Position numbers and translations under genes: made by a program. A model generated the notes under the pieces. It saw only the letters and a program-made list of their open reading frames with translations, searched no databases and was not told where the DNA came from. From the NCBI RefSeq assembly GCF_000235445.1, contig NZ_JH378829.1:191655-255654 (forward strand): a DNA stretch of 64,000 nucleotides. The letters run 5' to 3'. Below are positions 43,985 through 53,037 of this stretch, in pieces (position 1 is the first letter of the stretch; every line of letters starts with the position of its first letter). This stretch comes from Johnsonella ignava ATCC 51276 (GTDB lineage Bacteria; Bacillota; Clostridia; Lachnospirales; Lachnospiraceae).

Positions 43985-45664
43985 CTACATTTCTTTTCTT
44001 ACATAACCTGCAATATTTACCGCATGGTCCGATATTCTCTCAAGATTACTTAATATATCCATAAATATCATACCGGCTTCAGGGCTACATTCACCTTTTG
44101 ACAGCCTTATAAGATGTTTTTCACTTAATTCGTCCTCAAGGTTATCAACATCATCCTCAAACTGCCATACCTTTCTGACTGAATCAAGTGAACCCGTCCT
44201 TCTGGCATCTATTGCATAATACAGCGAATTATAAGCACTTTCGCTTATTTTTTTAAGATCATCCGCTCCTGTAGGCGAGATCTTAATATTTTTTTCCTTC
44301 ATATATTTTATATTTTCAGCAAGATTTTCAGCATGATCTCCCACTCTTTCTATATCCGATATTGAATAAAATAAGTGGTTTACAAGAAGTTTTTGCTCTT
44401 CATTAAGCGAAAGATTGTCAACCTTTATAAGATATTCAGTTAAAGTATTCTGCATCTTGTCAATTATTTTTTCAGTTGCAAATACTTTTTCCAGCTCATC
44501 GGAATCATTATGCATTATCATCTTCATAGCAAGTTTTACATTGTCGGTTGCCACCTCGCCCATATGCAGAACTTCTTTTACCGCAGCTTCTACAGCAAAT
44601 GCGGGAGTCTCAAATATACGATCATCAAGATGTTTTAAAGTACTTTCATATTCTTCTTCAGATATATCAGTTTCTTTTTGGTCATCATGCCTTACTATAA
44701 TACCCGAAAGCTTTACAAGCTGACTTGCAAACGGAAATAATAAAGCGGTATTTGTAAGATTGAACATTGTGTGGAATATTGATATCTGTACCGAGTTTAT
44801 ATTGCTCCCTGCAAATCCGGGATTTAATGAAAAAAGTATAAATCCTCCTATACCGAATATCACCGCACCTATCAAATTAAACAGAAGATGTATGGCAGCG
44901 GCTCTTTTTGCAGTCCTGCTGCTTCCCATAGATGATATCAACGCAGTTACACATGAACCTATATTCTGACCAAGTGTAATATATATGGCGGCATTTGCAG
45001 TTACAACACCGTTTAATGCAAGTGTCTGGAGTATACCTACTGATGCGGATGAACTCTGAAGCAAAGCCGTTACCAGACAACCTACCATCATACCCAGAAA
45101 AGGATTATTCCCTAAAAGCCTGAAAGCTTCCGAAAATATAGGCAGGGTTGTATAAGGCTTTATAGACGAGGACATAAGACTAAGCCCCATAAATAAAAAT
45201 CCCAGACCTGTTAAAATCTCACCTGCAAGTTTTTTCTTCTGTGATGAATGTGATGATGAAAATACAAGTATAAGTGCACCTATACCTATAAAAAGCGGAG
45301 CATAAAACTCCGGATTTATAACTATAAGCGAATCTCCAAATTGACTCATTGAAACTATCCATGAGGTAATTGTAGTACCTATATTTGCACCCATTATTAC
45401 ACCTACAGCCTGTGTAAGGCTCATAACACCTGCACTTACAAAACCTACTACCATAACCGTGGTTGCACCTGAACTTTGTATTATTGCAGTTATAATAGCA
45501 CCTGAGATTATAGCCATAATTCGATTATTTGTAAGCATCTCAAGAAATTTCTGCATCTTGCCTCCGGCAGTCTTTTGCATACCGTCAGCCATTATGTTCA
45601 TACCATAGAGAAACATACCGAGTCCGCCTAAAAAACCAAACAGATTTGAAATATTTTCTATCAT
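43985..45664 (-). CDS. Na+/phosphate cotransporter family protein with PhoU-like domain
   Basis: 559 residues. Two NptA/PNaS membrane repeats: GLGMFLYGMNIMADGMQ, IIQSSGATTVMVVGFV and ALLQSSSASVGILQTLA (the paired QSS motifs). A cytoplasmic PhoU-like helical domain covers about 360-555 (ERVGDHAENLAENI, ERISDHAVNIAGYV). Such proteins take up or sense phosphate. It stands alone. Confidence 0.92.
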   Translation of the reverse strand: MIENISNLFGFLGGLGMFLYGMNIMADGMQKTAGGKMQKFLEMLTNNRIMAIISGAIITAIIQSSGATTVMVVGFVSAGVMSLTQAVGVIMGANIGTTITSWIVSMSQFGDSLIVINPEFYAPLFIGIGALILVFSSSHSSQKKKLAGEILTGLGFLFMGLSLMSSSIKPYTTLPIFSEAFRLLGNNPFLGMMVGCLVTALLQSSSASVGILQTLALNGVVTANAAIYITLGQNIGSCVTALISSMGSSRTAKRAAAIHLLFNLIGAVIFGIGGFILFSLNPGFAGSNINSVQISIFHTMFNLTNTALLFPFASQLVKLSGIIVRHDDQKETDISEEEYESTLKHLDDRIFETPAFAVEAAVKEVLHMGEVATDNVKLAMKMIMHNDSDELEKVFATEKIIDKMQNTLTEYLIKVDNLSLNEEQKLLVNHLFYSISDIERVGDHAENLAENIKYMKEKNIKISPTGADDLKKISESAYNSLYYAIDARRTGSLDSVRKVWQFEDDVDNLEDELSEKHLIRLSKGECSPEAGMIFMDILSNLERISDHAVNIAGYVRKEM

Positions 45665-45818
45665 TTTACTCCCCTGAACTTTTGCGCTACTTCCCTTAAA
45701 TCTTTTTTAAATATATTTCAGGCATGTACCGCATTATAATCTTCCTTATCATTTTCCATTTATTTCCTTAAATACACATACCACCCGACCTATTCTAACA
45801 CAGCACCTGGTTGCAGAC

Positions 45819-45870
45819 AATATCAAAACACAATATCAAAATGCAATATTAAAATACAATTTCAAAATAC
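45819..45870. repeat. 13-bp tandem repeat, four units
   Basis: AATATCAAAACAC, AATATCAAAATGC, AATATTAAAATAC, AATTTCAAAATAC. It lies in the 303-base gap 45665-45967, beside the hcp terminator. Confidence 0.85.
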
Positions 45871-45883
45871 TTGTTTTTTTAAA

Positions 45884-45920
45884 TAAAAAAGCTGCCTACC
45901 GATTCCGATAAAGCAGCTCT
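45884..45920 (-). terminator. Terminator of hcp
   Basis: AGCTGC pairs with GCAGCT on the minus strand, followed by TTTTTTA. It lies 48 bases past the hcp stop. Confidence 0.8.
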
Positions 45921-45967
45921 TTTTTATATATATTTAATATGTTATTGTAAAATAATAAACCTGCAAT

Positions 45968-47635
45968 CTAGCCTGCCACTCCCTCAAGTGCCACATCATC
46001 TCCAAAGAAAAGCTTTAAATCATCTTCAACGGTACCTATACCTGCTATGCCGAAGTTTTCAACAAGTACCTTTGCAACATTCGGTGAAAGGAATGCCGGA
46101 AGCGTAGGTCCTAAATGTATATTTTTTACACCAAGATAAAGAAGTGCAAGAAGCACTATAACCGCTTTCTGTTCATACCACGCTATGTTGTAAACTATCG
46201 GAAGATCATTTATATCATCAAGCCCAAATATTTCTTTAAGTTTTAATGCGATTACGGCAAGTGAATATGAATCATTGCACTGTCCGGCATCAAGAACTCT
46301 TGGAATACCGCCTATATCGCCTAGAGGCAGCTTATTGTACTTAAACTTTGCACAACCTGCTGTAAGTATAACAGTATCCTTCGGAAGTGCCTTTGCAAAA
46401 TCAGTATAGTAATTCCTTGATTTTGCACGTCCATCACATCCTCCCATTACTATAAACTTCTTTATAGCACCGGACTTAACTGCATCAACCACTTTATCTG
46501 CAAGTGCAAATACCTGATTGTGTGCAAATCCTCCTATAATTTCTCCTGTTTCAATCTCTGTAGGAGGCGCACATCTTTTAGCATGCTCTATGATCTCTGA
46601 AAAATCCTTTTCCTGACCTATATCACCTGCAATATGTTTGCATCCCGGAAAACCTGCACTTCCGGTAGTATAAATCCTGTCTTTATAACTGTCTTTAGGC
46701 GGTACTATACAGTTTGTAGTCATAAGGATCGGTCCATTGAAACTCTCAAACTCCTCTTTCTGTTTCCACCATGCATTTCCGTAATTTCCTACAAAATGAG
46801 AATATTTTTTAAATGCAGGATAATAATTTGCAGGCAGCATCTCAGAATGTGTATAAACATCAACTCCTGTACCCTCAGTCTGCTTTAAGAGCATCTCCAT
46901 ATCTCTGAGGTCATGACCTGAGATAAGAATACCCGGACGTGTACCGACACCTATATTTACCTTTGTAATCTCAGGATTTCCATAAGCAGTCGTATTTGCC
47001 TTATCAAGAAGTGCCATACCGTCAACTCCGAATTTACCTGTTTCAAGTACAAGGGCTACAAGCTCATCAACTGTAAGTGAATCATCAAGTGTATATGCAA
47101 GTGCTCTCTGTAAAAATGCATCAACATCTTCATTGTCCTGAAGAAGTGCATTTGCATGCTTGCTATAAGCTGACAGTCCCTTAAGACCGTAAATTACAAG
47201 CTCTCTTAAACTCCTTACATCCTCATTTTCAGTAGCAAGTACACCTACAACTGCAGCCTTATGTGCAAACTCGGATCTGTCATTGCTATCCCAGAATGCA
47301 GCTTCATGAAGTGATGATGTATCCGAAACTTCTTTAAGAAGCTCCCTCTTTTTTTCAAGTGTTGCAAAAATTCTTTTAATTATAGCTTCTTCATCAAAAT
47401 TCGCATTTGTGATTGTAATAAACAGGTTCAGGGTTGCCATATGGTTTACATCCTGTGAAACTTTCTTACCCTCTGCTCTAAGTCTTGTAGTTACTGCCGA
47501 GAGACCTTTTGTAACATATACGAGCAAATCCTGCATTGCAGCAACTTCAGGATTTTTACCACATACACCCATCTGTGTACATCCTTTACATCCTGCTGTT
47601 TCCTGACACTGATAACAAAACATCTTATTTTCCAA
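45968..47635 (-). CDS. hcp: Hybrid cluster protein (hydroxylamine/NO reductase)
   Basis: 555 residues. N-terminal iron-sulfur Cys set MFCYQCQETAGCKGCTQMGVCG (split: CYQCQ, GCKGC, VCG), later cluster ligands in GHDLRDME, NCIVPP, GSAGFPGC and AGCAKFKYN. Hcp reduces hydroxylamine or nitric oxide in anaerobes. AGAGGAGG precedes the ATG. A Crp/Fnr-type gene lies 367 bases upstream. Two TTTTACAT sites (47704-47711 and 47777-47784, the latter with an inverted partner at 47794-47801) are possible operators. Confidence 0.95.
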   Translation of the reverse strand: MENKMFCYQCQETAGCKGCTQMGVCGKNPEVAAMQDLLVYVTKGLSAVTTRLRAEGKKVSQDVNHMATLNLFITITNANFDEEAIIKRIFATLEKKRELLKEVSDTSSLHEAAFWDSNDRSEFAHKAAVVGVLATENEDVRSLRELVIYGLKGLSAYSKHANALLQDNEDVDAFLQRALAYTLDDSLTVDELVALVLETGKFGVDGMALLDKANTTAYGNPEITKVNIGVGTRPGILISGHDLRDMEMLLKQTEGTGVDVYTHSEMLPANYYPAFKKYSHFVGNYGNAWWKQKEEFESFNGPILMTTNCIVPPKDSYKDRIYTTGSAGFPGCKHIAGDIGQEKDFSEIIEHAKRCAPPTEIETGEIIGGFAHNQVFALADKVVDAVKSGAIKKFIVMGGCDGRAKSRNYYTDFAKALPKDTVILTAGCAKFKYNKLPLGDIGGIPRVLDAGQCNDSYSLAVIALKLKEIFGLDDINDLPIVYNIAWYEQKAVIVLLALLYLGVKNIHLGPTLPAFLSPNVAKVLVENFGIAGIGTVEDDLKLFFGDDVALEGVAG

Positions 47636-48002
47636 AATTGAAACCTCCTCTTACTTTATTTTTTTAATTTAGCCGAAATATCTGTATAATCTTGCAATTA
47701 CTATTTTACATGGAACAAATATCCGCTGCAGGAAATGAGCATTCTCCCACATACAAAACAAAAGCATTTAAAAAGCTTTTACATTTAAAAACCATGTAAA
47801 ATATTTTTCTCTTTTCTTATTTACTAATAAGAATACTATTATATTAACAGGCATTTTATATTAATTCCGTTACTTGGGTTACGCTATGTTATAATTTAAA
47901 TTTTTAATACATTTAATACTGTTAATTATAAAAACAGCACATAAACAGCATATATTAGACACTTTTTAAAATATGCCACTTTTTACTTTTTAAGCCGGCT
48001 GT
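47636..48002. other. hcp upstream region with inverted repeat
   Basis: Holds TTTTACAT (47777-47784) and ATGTAAAA (47794-47801), a spaced palindrome, and another TTTTACAT at 47704-47711 nearer hcp. These could bind the neighbouring Crp/Fnr protein. The rest is AT-rich. Confidence 0.4.
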
Positions 48003-48701
48003 TTATATAATGTCTTCAAGCAGTGAAGAATCGGGTATATATATCATATTCTTGCCCTTTACTTTTATAAGATTTTCTTTTTGCATTCTCATAAGCTCCC
48101 TTGAAAGTGAAGGTCTTGCAGTATTTAACCAGTCTGCCAGCTCCTCACGGTTCATACCGATCAGCACCGTACCGTCAGGGTTCATATTTCTTAATAAAAA
48201 CATGGATATTTTCTGCCTTAGCCCTAAACATGAAAGTATCTGAAGCCTGCTGTTTAAATAATAGTTTTTTTGTGCAAGTATAAAAAGCATATTTGAGTTT
48301 AACTGTCTGTGGTAATCACCGCTGCTGCCGAGACTTTCATACAAAAATTTTTTATTTATCTTAAGCACCTTGACCTTTGTCAGTGCCTGTGCATAATGCT
48401 CATATTTTTTATTCTTTAAAAATGAAAATACTTCACCAAATAGCTCCCCGGTCTGGGAAAACACGGCAGCTATACTCCTTTTTCCGTTTGAAAAATCACT
48501 GCATATTGATATGCTGCCCTCTATAAGCACAAGTATATTTTTAGGATCATCTCCCTCATGAAATATAATTTCATCTTTATCATAAGGCACAATCTTTGCT
48601 TCACCGCTTTTAAGACAGCTTTCTATATCATTATCATTTATACCTGCAAATAATGCACTTTTTTTCAATTTTTCAACTATATTTTTTTCTTTCATTAACA
48701 A
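48003..48701 (-). CDS. Crp/Fnr family transcriptional regulator
   Basis: 232 residues. Cyclic-nucleotide-binding-like fold (about 15-130: HEGDDPKNILVLIEGSISI) and a winged helix with recognition region NREELADWLNTARPSLSRELMRM (split), about 180-205. There is no N-terminal Cys cluster of the Fnr type. Its place between a three-gene set and hcp suggests control of one or both, as with HcpR-like regulators. Ligand unknown. Confidence 0.88.
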   Translation of the reverse strand: MLMKEKNIVEKLKKSALFAGINDNDIESCLKSGEAKIVPYDKDEIIFHEGDDPKNILVLIEGSISICSDFSNGKRSIAAVFSQTGELFGEVFSFLKNKKYEHYAQALTKVKVLKINKKFLYESLGSSGDYHRQLNSNMLFILAQKNYYLNSRLQILSCLGLRQKISMFLLRNMNPDGTVLIGMNREELADWLNTARPSLSRELMRMQKENLIKVKGKNMIYIPDSSLLEDII

Positions 48702-48744
48702 CTAACCCTTTATATGAATTACTAACCGTCTAAGGAAATGATTA

Positions 48745-49755
48745 TTAAATATCTCCATCACTTATATCAAGCAAATCTCCCGCCCTTAATTTCCTCCTTG
48801 CCGATTGCATAACCTCATCAAGTGTATCAAGTTTTGCAAGCAGCTGCTTTTCCTGTGCACTTGTTTCTATTATCTTATGTATCCCGCCGTTTTTTATGAC
48901 TATTCGCCTGTCAGCCATAAGTGCAAGCAGCGGATCATGCGTTGCCATAAGGACTATCTTATCCTGGGATACTAAAAGCTCAAGTGCCTTTCTCCTGTCA
49001 ATACCAGCATTTTCTATCTCATCAATGAGCACTATCGGTGAAGAGCTTAATATTGCGGTATCCGCTATCATAAGTGCCCTTGACTGACCTCCGCTAAGTC
49101 CTGTTACCGGAGTTGTTTCAAGAAATGATTCCCCGGCAAGGCGGTTTGCTTCCTCAAGTATCTTTTTCTTAACCTCAGGTACATTTTCAACCATACGGCT
49201 TGCCGCATGCATCTCAACAAAATCTCCTACACTTAAATCCATTACAAAATTCATATTCTGTGAAAGCTGTGCTACAAGTTTGTTATTTGATGAATATCTC
49301 CACTTGGGATCGGGTCTGTCATCATTTATAAGTATACTTCTTCCGGTAGGCGTATCATTTTGTGCAGCCCATTCTATATCTGCAAGCAGACGACTTTTCC
49401 CCGATCCGGTAGGTCCTACTATTGAAACTATATGAGAGGGCAGTATATCAAATCTTTCAAAACTCTCAGGTGTTCCGCTCTTATCATGCCCCGGCAGTAT
49501 GGTCAGAGATTTTACCGCACTGCTCTTTTCAATCCCTAAAAATTCCATCATCTGTTCAATATAGGAATCCAGCTCCTCAGGAAGCTTTACTATATCAATT
49601 GCATTGTCCTCAAGCTCCTGGTCGGTCAAAGAGGATAGAAATTCATCAAATTTTATATTTTCATAGCCTTTTATATCCAGTCTGTTCTGTTCAAAAAATT
49701 CTTCAGTAAACGGATATTCCTTAAGTATATCACCAAGTTTCATATCTCTTACCAT
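48745..49755 (-). CDS. ABC-type ATPase with N-terminal DUF1858-like domain
   Basis: 336 residues. The first about 70 residues (MKLGDILKEYPFTEEFFEQN) resemble DUF1858. Then a full ABC nucleotide domain: GPTGSGKS (Walker A, about 115-122), LSGGQSRA signature, IVLIDEIENAG (Walker B) and ATHDP (H-loop). No membrane segment and no permease in the operon. GGGAGG inside the preceding gene drives its start, 3 bases after that gene's stop. Function unknown. Confidence 0.8.
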   Translation of the reverse strand: MVRDMKLGDILKEYPFTEEFFEQNRLDIKGYENIKFDEFLSSLTDQELEDNAIDIVKLPEELDSYIEQMMEFLGIEKSSAVKSLTILPGHDKSGTPESFERFDILPSHIVSIVGPTGSGKSRLLADIEWAAQNDTPTGRSILINDDRPDPKWRYSSNNKLVAQLSQNMNFVMDLSVGDFVEMHAASRMVENVPEVKKKILEEANRLAGESFLETTPVTGLSGGQSRALMIADTAILSSSPIVLIDEIENAGIDRRKALELLVSQDKIVLMATHDPLLALMADRRIVIKNGGIHKIIETSAQEKQLLAKLDTLDEVMQSARRKLRAGDLLDISDGDI

Positions 49756-49757
49756 TT

Positions 49758-50450
49758 TTATTCCTCCCAGAGCATCTTCTTGGTATTTCCAAGCTGATAA
49801 CTCTCACCTATACGTGTTTCTCCAAGGCAGTATGAGCACATAGCTGAAGGCATAGGAAAACGAAGTTTCATGCCCTGAACCGAATTTATCATCATCTTTT
49901 CATCATAAAGCAGTGTACTCAGTTCATATGCCCCCTGACCGCTTAAACCGTTTACATGCATCACTGCCGCCTTAGGATTTACCGCATTTACCCTTGCGGC
50001 AAATACTTCCCTCTCTGCCTGTGAAACTATATCGCCCTTGGTTATAACCACCACATCGGCTGATTTTAACATAGGTCCTATCTTTTTAGGTGTATTTATA
50101 CCTGAAAGATTATCTATAACACATACTCCTTTTACATCCTGAAGATAGGGTGAGCATCTGTTACAAAGCCCGGCAGATTCGCTTATAAGCAGGTCAAGCT
50201 CCTCTTTTACTCCCCATTTTACTACCCCCTCTATATTTGAAGCAAAGAAATGATCAGGGCACAGTCCTCCTGACAATCCTTTCCTTACAGGTATTCCTGC
50301 CTTTTCATACATAATGTCATCATCAGTATACAGACAGTCAAATTTTACAACTCCTACTTTTAACCCCCTTCTTTTAAATGAATCAATCGTCTTTAATATA
50401 ACTGAAGTCTTGCCTGACGAAGGCGGTCCTGAAAATATAGTTAAATTCAT
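49758..50450 (-). CDS. HypB/UreG/CobW-like P-loop GTPase
   Basis: 230 residues. Walker A GPPSSGKTS (about 7-15), ESAGLCNRCSP with a CxxC pair (about 90-100), VITKGDIV (NKxD-like, here TKGD) and a C-terminal MCSYCLGE with a second CxxC. This is the family of metal-insertion GTPases. The ATG overlaps the previous stop as ATGA, so synthesis is coupled. Cysteines suggest metal handling, which is inference. Confidence 0.8.
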   Translation of the reverse strand: MNLTIFSGPPSSGKTSVILKTIDSFKRRGLKVGVVKFDCLYTDDDIMYEKAGIPVRKGLSGGLCPDHFFASNIEGVVKWGVKEELDLLISESAGLCNRCSPYLQDVKGVCVIDNLSGINTPKKIGPMLKSADVVVITKGDIVSQAEREVFAARVNAVNPKAAVMHVNGLSGQGAYELSTLLYDEKMMINSVQGMKLRFPMPSAMCSYCLGETRIGESYQLGNTKKMLWEE

Positions 50451-51676
50451 CTATTACCTCCCTCAAAAAATGCGGTTTCCGTTTCTTTAAGAAGTTTTCC
50501 TATATCATGTGAATGTATAAGATCCCAACCTGCCCATACAAATTTCTGATCAGGGGAAAGCTTATTATCTATATCAGGCTGTGTAGACGGAAATTTGCCG
50601 TCGGCATAAAGTGCCTCGCTTACCTCTTTTGAAAACAGGAAATCAACCAGCGATTTTGTATGTTCCTTTGAACTTTCCTTTGTAAGAAGAAATATAGGGC
50701 TTATTATAGCACCTTCTTTAGGCCATACCGCCTTCAAAGGTCCTCCCTCCTTTGCCATCCATGTAAAAAAGTACGGCATTATACTTACAACAGGTGCCGA
50801 ACCTGCTGCCGCTTTTACACCCTTTACCATCTGTGCCGGATGCATGCTTTCAAGAAGGCTTCCTCCAAGTTTTTTTATACCTTCCATACCGTAAAGTTTG
50901 TACATTCCAAGCATTATCGCATTGAATAAATCAAGATCTCTTACAGGTATTGATACACTGTTTTTAAATTCAGGCTCTAAAAGATCCGACCAGCTTTCCG
51001 GAAATTTTCTGTCCCCTAAAAGCTCGGTATTTACCATAAATATAGCAGGTACAACTCCTATTATAGAATATCTTCCAAGCGGATCCCTTAAATCTATAGA
51101 TTCATTTTCAAATGCGGGGTTTATATGTTTAAGACCTGATATATCTTTAAATACACCTTTTTCCATATATTTTCCCATAAGCTGTCTGTCAAAAAACAAA
51201 TCAAATCCTGCTGAAAGATAAATATCTGCAAGCTCAGACTCATCACTGCTGTTAGCTACCTTTTCTTTTATAGCGTCAAGTCCCATACTTGCAGCCTGAA
51301 GATCCATATTCATATCAAGCTGTTTTTCATTTATATGCTTTTCAAGCTGCTCTAAAAACTGCATTTTTACAGGACAGGGCAGTACGCCTTCCATACTAAG
51401 CTTTGCCGTAAGGCTGTGTACTTTTGCTTCTTTAAGCCCGCTTGAAAAATCAAATTTTTTATTTTCTATCATCTCAAGCATCTCTTTTTCAAAAAGCTCG
51501 GTATCTATATGTTTGCTTTTCAGGGCAAGCTCAATTGATATTGTCTTACCTATGGTTTTTCTCATATTGTCATTTTTAAGGTTGTCAAAACCTTTTGAGA
51601 CAAATAAATCTATTAACTGAGGGTAACGTTCCGTTACATCATACACCTTGTCTGTCATTGAAAAATATCCATTCAT
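50447..51676 (-). CDS. Cytosolic binding-protein-like protein with N-terminal DUF1858 domain
   Basis: 409 residues. No signal peptide or lipobox. Residues 1-70 (VYDVTERYPQLIDLFVSKGF, RKTIGKTISIELAL) are DUF1858-like; about 110-405 follow the fold of ABC solute-binding proteins of the iron(III)/spermidine type (DIYLSAGFDLFFDRQLM, YSIIGVVPAIFMVNTELLG (split), FPESWSDLLEPEFKN). A soluble binding-protein fold inside the cell is unusual. AAGGAG lies 10 bases before the ATG. First gene of the coupled trio. Confidence 0.75.
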   Translation of the reverse strand: MNGYFSMTDKVYDVTERYPQLIDLFVSKGFDNLKNDNMRKTIGKTISIELALKSKHIDTELFEKEMLEMIENKKFDFSSGLKEAKVHSLTAKLSMEGVLPCPVKMQFLEQLEKHINEKQLDMNMDLQAASMGLDAIKEKVANSSDESELADIYLSAGFDLFFDRQLMGKYMEKGVFKDISGLKHINPAFENESIDLRDPLGRYSIIGVVPAIFMVNTELLGDRKFPESWSDLLEPEFKNSVSIPVRDLDLFNAIMLGMYKLYGMEGIKKLGGSLLESMHPAQMVKGVKAAAGSAPVVSIMPYFFTWMAKEGGPLKAVWPKEGAIISPIFLLTKESSKEHTKSLVDFLFSKEVSEALYADGKFPSTQPDIDNKLSPDQKFVWAGWDLIHSHDIGKLLKETETAFFEGGNR

Positions 51677-52033
51677 ATATATTATTCTCCTTGGGTTTGC
51701 ATCTTATGTTTTGTATTTTCTAATCATTATAAAGCCGGTTTGCAGCAATCCGGTCAGTAAACTTTCAGTCTGCAGATTGCAGTTTTATAGCACCCGGGTT
51801 TATATTGTTTATTATTATATCTTATGAAATATAATAAAAACCGTAATAAATGTTACGGTTTTTATTATTTTTTATATTAAGTTGTATTGTAATAAACCCT
51901 GCCACAGCTGCCGGGTCTTACTGTAATGTTATACATGGTTCTGCTTATGCCGTTATCCCTAACTATATTCCTAATATATTCGCCGTTGCATTGTAAAAGA
52001 GAGAATAAAAAATTTAATATTTTATAATACAGC
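51677..52033. other. Gap between PHP gene and the trio
   Basis: 357 bases. Holds the terminator at 51833-51866 and presumably the promoter of the trio, which I could not place. No convincing gene. Confidence 0.5.
51833..51866. terminator. Bidirectional-looking terminator after the PHP gene
   Basis: AATAAAAACCGTAA pairs perfectly with TTACGGTTTTTATT around a 6-base loop. Confidence 0.75.
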
Positions 52034-52852
52034 TTACAGTATCGGATAAAATTCAGGCTTTCTGTTTTTATATACAGCATACTCTTTAAATCCGCACTCA
52101 GACAGCAGCTGTGCCACATCATCAAACGGGTATCCTATAGCTTCCGGCTTATGTGCGTCGCTTCCTATCGTAATAAGCCTTCCACCCATCTCATAATATC
52201 TTTTAAATACATCTTTTGAAGGATTCGGCTGTCCAAGCCCTCTTCTATAACCGCCTGCATTGCACTCAAGTGCTTTATCCTTTTTTATAAGAAGCTCAAG
52301 TATGGGATCTATATACTGCCTGTATGCTTCATAGCTGTAATATTTATTTTTATTAGGTCCGTACCTTACTACATAATCAAGGTGTGCAAAAGTATCAAAG
52401 CAGTCAAGCTGTCTTATACGATTAAGAGTTGCTTCAAAATACCTTTCATATGACTCTTTCTCTTCTCTTCCCTCAAAAAATGAGGTTGAAAATACATCTA
52501 TGCCGTCTACAAAATGACTTGAACCGATTACAAAATCAAGCTTGTCATTATATTTATCTACAAGGCTGCAAAGATAATCGGATATATGAAGCTGCAATCC
52601 CAGCTCTACGCCTATAAGCACCTCTATCCTTTTTTCATATTCCTTTTTTATCTCGTTCATTTCAACAAAATACGGCTCAAAATCAAGCAGAAACTCCTTG
52701 CCCCCGTCCGATACGGCATCATAGTCATGATGGTCTGTGATACATATATGTTTAAGCCCCAGCTCTGCCGCTCTGTCAATCTGCTGTCTGGTTTTTGTTT
52801 CGCAATCCGCAGAATAATCGGTATGTATATGACAGTCGCTTAAAATTCTCAT
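52034..52852 (-). CDS. PHP domain histidinol-phosphatase-type hydrolase
   Basis: 272 residues. PHP metal motifs DCHIHTDYSADC (about 6-17), ITDHHDYD (about 37-44), ELGLQLH, GSSHFVDG, HLDYVVRYG and GSDAHKPE. This is the HisK-type layout (histidinol phosphate to histidinol), but no his genes are adjacent, so it may act on another phosphoester. Confidence 0.87.
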   Translation of the reverse strand: MRILSDCHIHTDYSADCETKTRQQIDRAAELGLKHICITDHHDYDAVSDGGKEFLLDFEPYFVEMNEIKKEYEKRIEVLIGVELGLQLHISDYLCSLVDKYNDKLDFVIGSSHFVDGIDVFSTSFFEGREEKESYERYFEATLNRIRQLDCFDTFAHLDYVVRYGPNKNKYYSYEAYRQYIDPILELLIKKDKALECNAGGYRRGLGQPNPSKDVFKRYYEMGGRLITIGSDAHKPEAIGYPFDDVAQLLSECGFKEYAVYKNRKPEFYPIL

Positions 52853-53037
52853 TATTTTATAATACCTTTCAATTCTTTATTTTAGCTGTTTTCATATTTA
52901 AAGAGTAAAAATTATAAAAACTCCATTCTTTTTATTTTCTATAGGTAAATTTATATAGAACTGCAAGTGCACTTCCTAATATAATAAAAGTCTTAACATT
53001 GCAATACTCCATTTTTTACAAAAATATCTAAATCCTG

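Noticed and set aside
51877..52125. Minus-strand frame of 82 residues overlapping the PHP gene end
   Set aside because: Out of frame with the PHP gene, no ribosome site, composition not protein-like.
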